A stretch of DNA of 23,077 bases, from contig DMDA01000056.1 of NCBI GenBank assembly GCA_003451595.1, forward strand, positions 1 through 23,077. Direction: 5' to 3'. The translations under genes and the position numbers were made by a program. This stretch comes from Chloroflexota bacterium (GTDB taxonomy: Bacteria; Chloroflexota; Anaerolineae; Caldilineales; Caldilineaceae). The notes below the pieces were generated by a model. It was not told where the DNA came from and did no database searches. It saw nothing but the letters and a program-made list of their open reading frames with translations. Below, piece after piece: positions 10,051-23,077 of the stretch. Each line of letters opens with the position of its first letter. Position 1 is the stretch's first letter.

Positions 10051-10075
10051 GCGAGATGGCCCCCTATTATCTCGC
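10051..10075. terminator. Weak hairpin between convergent genes
   Basis: GCGAGAT (10051-10057) pairs with ATCTCGC (10069-10075) around an 11-nt loop. It lies in the 93-bp gap between the stops of the DUF2085 gene (+) and the ABC gene (-), where a bidirectional terminator would be expected. No U-tract follows on either strand, so the role is doubtful. Confidence 0.25.
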
Positions 10076-10098
10076 ATCCCTCACTGGAAGTGCGACTT

Positions 10099-11961
<1,863 letters not shown>

Positions 11962-12054
11962 ACGTCCTTGCCTCGAATCCGTTTCTGCCTGCACCCGCTG
12001 CAGCCATGTTCGTTACAACTACCTCGAATGTGAGTGAACCCACCAAGATCGATC

Positions 12055-12082
12055 CGCAGATTACACAGATTGCGCAGAGATG
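12055..12082. repeat. Decayed 9-bp tandem repeat
   Basis: GCAGATTAC, ACAGATTGC and GCAGAGATG follow one another. This looks like a worn-down nonamer array of the GCAGATTAC type. It lies just before the 40-bp array in the gap between the two ABC genes. Confidence 0.4.
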
Positions 12083-12084
12083 TT

Positions 12085-12455
12085 AGAACGCCGCTGTGTC
12101 ACGCCGGCGGCGATGACCTACGCGAGAACGCCGCTGTGTCACGCCGGCGGCGATGACCTATGCGAGAACGCCGCTGCGTCACGCCGGAGGCGATGACCTA
12201 CGCGAGAACGCCGCTGTGTCACGCCGGAGGCGATGACCTACGCGAGAACGCCGCTGCGTCACGCCGGAGGCGATGACCTACGCGAGAACGCCGCTGTGTC
12301 ACGCCGGCGGCGATGACCTGCGCGAGAACGCCGCTGCGTCACGCCGGCGGCGATGACCTACGCGAGAACGCCGCTGTGTCACGCCGGAGGCGATGACCTA
12401 CGCGAGAACGCCGCTGTGTCACGCCGGAGGCGATGACCTACGCGAGAACGCCGCT
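12085..12455. repeat. 40-bp tandem array, nine full copies plus 11 bp
   Basis: Units start at 12085, 12125, 12165 and so on every 40 bp to 12405, with a partial unit at 12445-12455. There are no spacers. Only four unit positions vary: 13 (T/C), 24 (C/A), 36 (A/G) and 37 (C/T). Positions 14-33 form a hairpin: GTCA+CGCC pairs with GGCG+TGAC, with a bulged A and a 3-nt loop. All four variable positions lie outside the stem, one of them in the loop. The array fills most of the gap between the two ABC subunit genes and has no coding potential, because 40 is not a multiple of 3. Confidence 0.95.
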
Positions 12456-12463
12456 ACCATGTG

Positions 12464-12505
12464 AATCTCCAATCTCCAATCTCCAATCTCCTAATCTCCA
12501 ATCTC

Positions 12506-12514
<9 letters not shown>
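12464..12514. repeat. AATCTCC heptamer array, seven copies
   Basis: Copies start at 12464, 12471, 12478, 12485, 12493, 12500 and 12508, some with an extra T between them. On the - strand the unit reads GGAGATT. The array overlaps the end of the upstream ABC gene and supplies its last codons and its TAG stop (12506-12508). The same unit is found at 174-266. Confidence 0.9.
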
Positions 12515-14269
<1,755 letters not shown>

Positions 14270-14294
14270 GGTCGCTGATCCTCAGTTGGGTAAT

Positions 14295-14392
14295 CTCATA
14301 GACAACACAAATAGACTTTGCCCATCTTCCCGGAAGCTCAGAGCTTCCGGGAAGATATCGGATGTACGATGTTTGATTGTGCTATCTATCAG
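14295..14392. mobile_element. 98-bp MITE-like palindromic element, copy 2
   Basis: It is 97/98 identical to 2119-2216, with the same imperfect terminal inverted repeats and the same palindromic core. It is flanked directly by 9-bp near-identical direct repeats, TTGGGTAAT (14286-14294) and TCGGGTAAT (14393-14401), 8 of 9 matching, as expected for a target duplication. The conserved block, the inverted-repeat ends and the direct repeats share the same boundaries. It sits 25 bp upstream of the ABC gene start, between divergent genes. Confidence 0.8.
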
Positions 14393-14456
14393 TCGGGTAA
14401 TCTCACTTGGGTGAGCGGTTACACATCCTGTGCATACACTGCTGCTCAAAAGAAAA

Positions 14457-14483
14457 GTCGTGGGCGCCAGCGCTTCCCACGAC
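14457..14483. promoter_or_regulatory. 8-bp inverted repeat in the divergent intergenic region
   Basis: GTCGTGGG (14457-14464) pairs with CCCACGAC (14476-14483) across 11 nt. It lies between the divergent ABC gene and glycosidase gene and could be an operator or a stem-loop. The rest of 14393-14719 shows no gene that I can support; short open frames there look random. Confidence 0.35.
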
Positions 14484-14719
14484 CTGTTTCGATTACGTGC
14501 TACGCCTTTCCCGATCATCATGGTTGCGACCTGTCCGACCTGCTGCCGGTTGGTTGGCCCACCGGTCTGAAATCGAGAGGCTGAGTGCGGACGCACATCG
14601 CAGTGTCCCTGAAAAAATCACAAAATAAGCCAGACCGTCAACGATAGCAACCAACCTCGACTTTGTCAAAAAAGACCGCACAGCCATTTGCGTCTGTCCC
14701 GGCGCAGCGCGCCTCTACT

Positions 14720-14748
14720 TTGACATTCGTTATATGCTGAAATATGAT
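14720..14748 (+). promoter_or_regulatory. Strong sigma70-type promoter for the GH38 gene
   Basis: TTGACA (14720-14725), a 17-bp spacer, and TATGAT (14743-14748) give a 6/6 and 5/6 match at ideal spacing. The predicted start is near 14755, leaving a pyrimidine-rich leader of about 80 nt before ATG 14836. Confidence 0.7.
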
Positions 14749-14835
14749 TCCGTTCCCACAGCAACTAAATATCAACCCCTTTCGATTTTTATCACTTTTT
14801 CCATTTCTCTCTAGGTTCAGATCGCAGGAGTTCAC

Positions 14836-17508
14836 ATGGCGCACATTGACACCCTTTACCTGGTTCACCACAGTCACACCGATATCGGCTACACGCACGA
14901 TCAGCCGATCGTCTTCGACCTGCACGCGCGCTTCATCAGCGAGGCGCTGCTGCTGGCTGAACGTTTCGCCGCCAGTGATAGTCACGGCGCCTTTCGCTGG
15001 ACGGTCGAGAACACCTATGTGCTCAATCGCTGGCTTCAACAGGCTACGCCCGCAGAGATCGACCGCTTCATCGCTATGGAACGCGCCGGGCGTATCGAAG
15101 TGACCGGCATGTTCGCCAATCTCACCCCGCTGCTCGACGCCGACGAACTGATCGAGAGCCTGCAACTGGTGGGGCGTCTGCGCCGCGACTATGGCTTCAC
15201 CATCACTTCGGCCATGAACTGCGATGTCAACGGTGAGAATTGGCCGCTGGTCGATCTGCTGCTCGATGCCGGCATCGAGGGCTTTACGATGGCGATCAAC
15301 ACGCATTTCGGCGGTGCGCCGCTTGACCGTCCGACCCCCTTCCATTGGCAAGGCCCCAGCGGGCGCACAATGTTGGCGTACAGCGGCTGGCCCTATGACC
15401 AGGGCTGGCGCTTTGGCATTGGGCGCAGCTTCGAGGAATTCGAGACCATCTGGTGGCCGCGTGTGGCGCAGCGACTCGACGCCATCGACTATCCTCTACC
15501 AATTGTCATGGTGCAAAGCTACCATCCCTTCGGCGACAACGGCTCGGCGTTTGCTGGCTTCGCCCAGTGGATCGATGAATGGAACGCGCAAGGCAAGGCG
15601 CCGCACATCCAGCTGGCGACGCCGCGCCAGTGGTGGGCAGCAGTCAAGCTCTACGCCGATAGATTGCCCACCTATCGCGGCGATTGGACCGACTTCTGGA
15701 ATTTTGGTTGCGCCAGCAGCGCGCGCGAACAGACGATCAACCGTCAGAGCCGGGTGCGGCTGCGCGCAGCGGATGCAGTGGCAGTGGCAGGGATGAGGGG
15801 CGAGGAAGGTGGAGCGGACGCCGACCCGTGGCTGGCGCGGTCCATGATGCTCTATCGCCAGGAGGCGTGGGAGAATCTGATCCTTTGGGATGAGCATACT
15901 TGGGGCGCCGACATGGCTGTCTCCCAACCGGACGCAGAGGACACCCTCAGTCAGTGGTGTCACAAGGCGCATTTCGCCTACCAGGCGCGCAGCCTGAGCC
16001 TGCTGCTGCAGCGGGATGCGCTGGCAGCGTTGGCGCGGCAGGTTGCGCGGAACGCCGCCGACGATCTGCTGCTGGTCAACCCGCTGCCCTGGCCGCGCAC
16101 GCTCACTGGCGACGTGCCACAGTGGGTGCTCGCGCCGCGTGGTGTGGCGGACGACAGCACCGCCGGGCGCCACTTCCAGGATCGCACGCCCTCGCGGCGC
16201 CGTCCCGACATGCCCGGTCTTGGTGCTGTCGCCGATTTCACGCACCCCCGCACGGTGTTGCCACCGACAGTGGCGCCCGCCTTTGGCTACATCGTGGTGC
16301 CACGTCACGCCCTGCGCACCTACACACTTGCCGAAAGCACGTATGAAGATGAAACCATCGAAAACGCCTGCCATCGGTTGACCTTTGATCTGGAGACTGG
16401 CGGCGTGCGCGCCTGGCACGACAAGCGCCTGCAACATGAATGGGTGGATGCAACCGCCGGGCATCGGCTCAATACCTTTGTCCACGAGGAGGTGGCCGAC
16501 CACGATCACCCCTGGCCGCGCCATCGCCTCTTCCAGATGAAGTGGGACTCGGAATTCGTCGAGCGTGCACGCGGCTGGAAACCGGGCTGGCGGGCGCGGC
16601 GCCGAACACCGACGAAGGTGGTAGCGCACAACGTCTTTCGGCTGCCCGCAGGCGTCGAGGTGATGCAGGTGCTCGAGGCGCCAGGCATCGAGGGCGTGCT
16701 GGTGCAGAGTGTGTTCCTGCCCGATGACGTCACATGGGTGGAGTTCCGCGCCCACTGGCGCATGACCGCCACCACGCATCCAGAAGCCACCTATCTACTC
16801 TATCCCTTCGACCTACCCAACGCCACCGTGCGGCTCGATCTCGGTGGTCAGGTGATGATGCCCGGTCAAGATCAAATCCCCGGCGTCTGCTACGATTACT
16901 TCACGGTGCAAAACTGGGTGGATTTCAACGACGGGCAGCGCGGCGTCACCATCGCCACGCCGGACAACCCGATGGTGCAGCTTGGCGACTTCCACTTCGG
17001 GCACAACCAGGCTAATTTTGCACTGGAGCGGGCGCTGTTGCTCGGCTGGGTGACCAACACCTACTGGGAGACTAACTTCCGTGCGCATCAGCCAGGATTG
17101 GTGACGGCGCGCTATCGCATCCAGCCATACGCTGGCGCCTTCGATGAGGCGGCAGCGCATCGCTTTGGTCTGGAGGCTGCCAACGACGCGCTGCTACTAC
17201 AACACCTCGGTGAACCGACGGCGGCTACGCCGCTGCCAGCCAGCGGCTCTCTCCTCACATTACCCCAGCCGCCGGTGCTGACCTTACGTGTGCAGCCCAC
17301 AGACGACCATGACATCCTGGTGCGTCTGCACAACGCCAGCGACGACCAACGCAGCGCCACACTTGGCTCTGCCTTGCTGAACATCATCGCTGCCCAGTCA
17401 TGTGATCTTTTGGGGAAACCGCAAACTGCCCTGCCGGTGATACAGGGCGCAGTCAGCGTTGAGCTTGCGCCGCGCCAGACGCTGACGCTTCGCTGTCGAC
17501 TTGCATGA
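14836..17508 (+). CDS. Glycoside hydrolase family 38-type alpha-mannosidase-like enzyme
   Basis: 890 aa, in the usual size range of GH38 enzymes. The N-terminal domain opens with YLVHHSHTDIGYTHDQ, where His14 and Asp16 match the metal-binding H-x-D of GH38. The segment SAMNCDVNGENWPLVD puts Asp130 at the expected nucleophile/metal position. From about residue 511 a beta-rich C-terminal region begins (HRLTFDLETGGVRAWHDK), typical of GH38 C-terminal domains that follow a helical middle domain. There is no signal peptide, so the enzyme is likely cytoplasmic and acts on imported glycans or oligosaccharides. ATG 14836 has AGGAG 5 bp upstream and a strong promoter at 14720. It stands alone, convergent with the secreted protein downstream. 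Linkage specificity cannot be read from the sequence. Confidence 0.82.
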   Translation: MAHIDTLYLVHHSHTDIGYTHDQPIVFDLHARFISEALLLAERFAASDSHGAFRWTVENTYVLNRWLQQATPAEIDRFIAMERAGRIEVTGMFANLTPLLDADELIESLQLVGRLRRDYGFTITSAMNCDVNGENWPLVDLLLDAGIEGFTMAINTHFGGAPLDRPTPFHWQGPSGRTMLAYSGWPYDQGWRFGIGRSFEEFETIWWPRVAQRLDAIDYPLPIVMVQSYHPFGDNGSAFAGFAQWIDEWNAQGKAPHIQLATPRQWWAAVKLYADRLPTYRGDWTDFWNFGCASSAREQTINRQSRVRLRAADAVAVAGMRGEEGGADADPWLARSMMLYRQEAWENLILWDEHTWGADMAVSQPDAEDTLSQWCHKAHFAYQARSLSLLLQRDALAALARQVARNAADDLLLVNPLPWPRTLTGDVPQWVLAPRGVADDSTAGRHFQDRTPSRRRPDMPGLGAVADFTHPRTVLPPTVAPAFGYIVVPRHALRTYTLAESTYEDETIENACHRLTFDLETGGVRAWHDKRLQHEWVDATAGHRLNTFVHEEVADHDHPWPRHRLFQMKWDSEFVERARGWKPGWRARRRTPTKVVAHNVFRLPAGVEVMQVLEAPGIEGVLVQSVFLPDDVTWVEFRAHWRMTATTHPEATYLLYPFDLPNATVRLDLGGQVMMPGQDQIPGVCYDYFTVQNWVDFNDGQRGVTIATPDNPMVQLGDFHFGHNQANFALERALLLGWVTNTYWETNFRAHQPGLVTARYRIQPYAGAFDEAAAHRFGLEAANDALLLQHLGEPTAATPLPASGSLLTLPQPPVLTLRVQPTDDHDILVRLHNASDDQRSATLGSALLNIIAAQSCDLLGKPQTALPVIQGAVSVELAPRQTLTLRCRLA

Positions 17509-17520
17509 AGTGGGGTGTTC

Positions 17521-17553
17521 ACCTTCCCGGAAGCTCAGAGCTTCCGGGAAGGT
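17521..17553. terminator. Long perfect palindrome between convergent genes
   Basis: ACCTTCCCGGAAGCTC (17521-17536), a central A, then its perfect complement (17538-17553). It is the core of the 98-bp MITE-like element without the rest. Lying between the stops of two convergent genes, it could act as a bidirectional terminator, though no U-tract follows. Compared with the full elements, the second base of each arm has changed in step (T-A to C-G), which keeps the pairing. Confidence 0.6.
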
Positions 17554-17569
17554 TGGGGACATTTTCAGG

Positions 17570-21829
<4,260 letters not shown>

Positions 21830-22107
21830 GGAAACCTCCTTCAGAATGGTCACAACGTTCTCGATGCCAAATCGCAGTTGTCACAGTAAAATAGCAGGCG
21901 TCATGTCAGATGGCAGATGCAAATGACTGATCATTGTCGCGCTTTGCTCCATCTGTCATACATTGCGGAATAGTAAACCGCACGCGCAACAAAAACGTTA
22001 CGAGATTGCCAGCACAAGCGCTGATGATCTGGAACAGCCGCCATCGCGCAGGAGGCTTGCAGCAGACGGAGAAGGCGCGCTGGATCAATGTTCATGCACC
22101 ATCGACT

Positions 22108-23077
22108 ATGCGTTGGGAGTTACATCTACTAGGACGCTTTCAGTTGACGATCGACGGTCAACAGGTGGATGAGTTCGAGGCGGATAGCGCACGCGCACTT
22201 TGCGCCTATCTGTGTCTGCACAGCGGTGCAGCCATCCGCCGCGAGCGTCTAGCAACGCTGCTATGGCCGGAGCAAGCGCAAGAAAACGCGCTGCGCAATC
22301 TCCGCACAGCGCTCTCGCGGCTGCGCCGGGGCCTCGGCCCCTTGAGCGAAGCGCTGCACAGCGCCAATCAGAGCGTCATGTTCGAGTTGCCGCAAACAGA
22401 TGCATGGGTGGATGTGCTGGCGCTCCAGGAGCTGAGCGCCGCCATCAGCGCCCATGCGCATCGGCGTCTGGAAGGCTGCCCGCGCTGCCTCGTCGCCGCA
22501 CAGCAGATCGCCAACCTGTATGCTGGTGATTTTCTGGCCGGCTTTACCCTGGAGAGTGAGACCTTTTGGGAGTGGGCGTCTCTGCAACGCGAGTCCTTTC
22601 ATCGCACGGCGCTAGATGTCATTACGGCGCTGTCAAGTTATCACTTGCACTGTCGGGCGTGGAGCGAAGCGGAGCGTTATGCTCGCCAGGCGCTGCGTCT
22701 GGAACCCTGGCGCGAGGAGAGCCATCGTCACCTGATGCAAGCGCTGGCAGGCGGCGGGCAGCGCACCGCTGCGCTGCGCCAGTTTCACTTATGCCAGCAA
22801 GTGTTGCGCCGTGAGTTTGCCGCTGACCCTGAAGCAGCGACCGTTGCGCTGTACGAGCGAATCCGTCATCAGGGGAAGGAGGCTGGTCAGAGCGCCAGCA
22901 CAGACAGGCCGGGGCAACTATTTTCAACCGGGCCGCACTGGCTGGACGATCTACCCTTTGTTGGCCGCGCCAATGAACTTGACACACTGATCGACCACCT
23001 GGTGGCGCCGACAACGCGACTCGTCACCCTGGTCGGTGAGGGCGGCGTCGGCAAAACCCGGTTGGCAGTGCGTGCGG
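22108..23077 (+). CDS. BTAD (SARP-like) transcriptional regulator with NTPase domain, 3' partial
   Basis: 323 codons are visible and the frame is open at the window end. The N-terminus (MRWELHLLGRFQLTIDGQQV) and the winged-helix core (LLWPEQAQENALRNLRTALSR) match the OmpR-like DNA-binding part of SARP/BTAD regulators. The alpha-helical BTAD follows (about 95-250; YAGDFLAGF, ALRLEPWREESHRHLMQAL, CQQVLRREFAADPEAAT). After a short linker comes FVGRANELD and the Walker A GEGGVGKT (about 311-318) of a STAND/NB-ARC-type NTPase, which normally precedes TPR repeats. Such proteins are activators that switch on ATP and ligand binding. No clear ribosome-binding site precedes ATG 22108; ATG 22024 is an in-frame alternative adding 28 residues. 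It is divergent from the large secreted protein (278 bp apart) and might control it. Confidence 0.85.
   Translation, partial: MRWELHLLGRFQLTIDGQQVDEFEADSARALCAYLCLHSGAAIRRERLATLLWPEQAQENALRNLRTALSRLRRGLGPLSEALHSANQSVMFELPQTDAWVDVLALQELSAAISAHAHRRLEGCPRCLVAAQQIANLYAGDFLAGFTLESETFWEWASLQRESFHRTALDVITALSSYHLHCRAWSEAERYARQALRLEPWREESHRHLMQALAGGGQRTAALRQFHLCQQVLRREFAADPEAATVALYERIRHQGKEAGQSASTDRPGQLFSTGPHWLDDLPFVGRANELDTLIDHLVAPTTRLVTLVGEGGVGKTRLAVRA

Noticed and set aside
12085..12455. CRISPR array
   Set aside because: The 40-bp units are directly adjacent with no unique spacers, differ only by point changes, and no cas gene is nearby.
14282..14596. Small protein containing IFPEALSFRED
   Set aside because: The phrase comes from translating the palindromic repeat core and recurs wherever the repeat occurs; it is not a gene.
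15496..16779. 427-aa reading frame on the - strand
   Set aside because: It is antisense to the GH38 gene, with no recognisable motif; the + strand carries the conserved catalytic residues.

Overview
The window looks like part of a Chloroflexota chromosome, probably from the Caldilineae/Anaerolineae side. This rests on a GC-rich coding style, a GT39-type membrane protein with a C-terminal beta-sandwich tail, a large secreted protein ending in LYLPTINR, a BTAD/NTPase regulator, and intergenic heptamer and palindromic repeats. The phylum is an inference from gene content; there is no rRNA or marker gene to confirm it. I saw no tRNA, rRNA or CRISPR array.

Layout. (1) 1-2091: the 3' part of a GT39-like membrane glycosyltransferase, interrupted in frame by a heptamer repeat. 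(2) 2092-2428: an intergenic stretch with a 98-bp MITE-like element and a consensus-like promoter, followed by a + strand run: HxlR-type regulator, metallo-beta-lactamase-fold hydrolase, DUF952 protein and DUF2007 protein. (3) 4304-10005: a tightly packed + strand cytochrome c maturation operon: membrane-anchored unknown protein, ccmA, ccmB, ccmC, a 48-aa ccmD-like gene, a CcdA-family thiol-redox transporter, a glutaredoxin-like CxxC protein and a DUF2085 membrane protein. Several stops and starts overlap (ATGA, TAATG). ccmE, ccmF and ccmH are not here. (4) 10099-14269, - strand: two ABC exporter half-transporters that look like the catalytic and degenerate subunits of one heterodimer, separated by a nine-copy 40-bp tandem array and a heptamer array. 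(5) 14270-14835: a regulatory interval with the second MITE-like copy, a hairpin and a perfect-spacing sigma70-type promoter, driving (6) a GH38-type glycosidase. (7) 17570-21829, - strand: a 1419-aa secreted multidomain protein, convergent with the glycosidase and separated from it by a strong palindrome. (8) From 22108: a divergent BTAD/NTPase transcriptional regulator cut by the window end.

How the genes work together. CcmABCD move and present heme for cytochrome c assembly, while the CcdA-like protein and the small CxxC protein probably supply reductant for apocytochrome thiols. The most unusual item is the CcdA-like protein. Its first helix, which carries the SPCVLP cysteine, sits at the C-terminus instead of the N-terminus, so it looks circularly permuted. 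The second theme is repeats: one MITE-like family with 9-bp flanking duplications, a stand-alone copy of its palindrome core with a compensatory base-pair change, a 40-bp hairpin minisatellite, and AATCTCC heptamers that have entered coding sequence twice.
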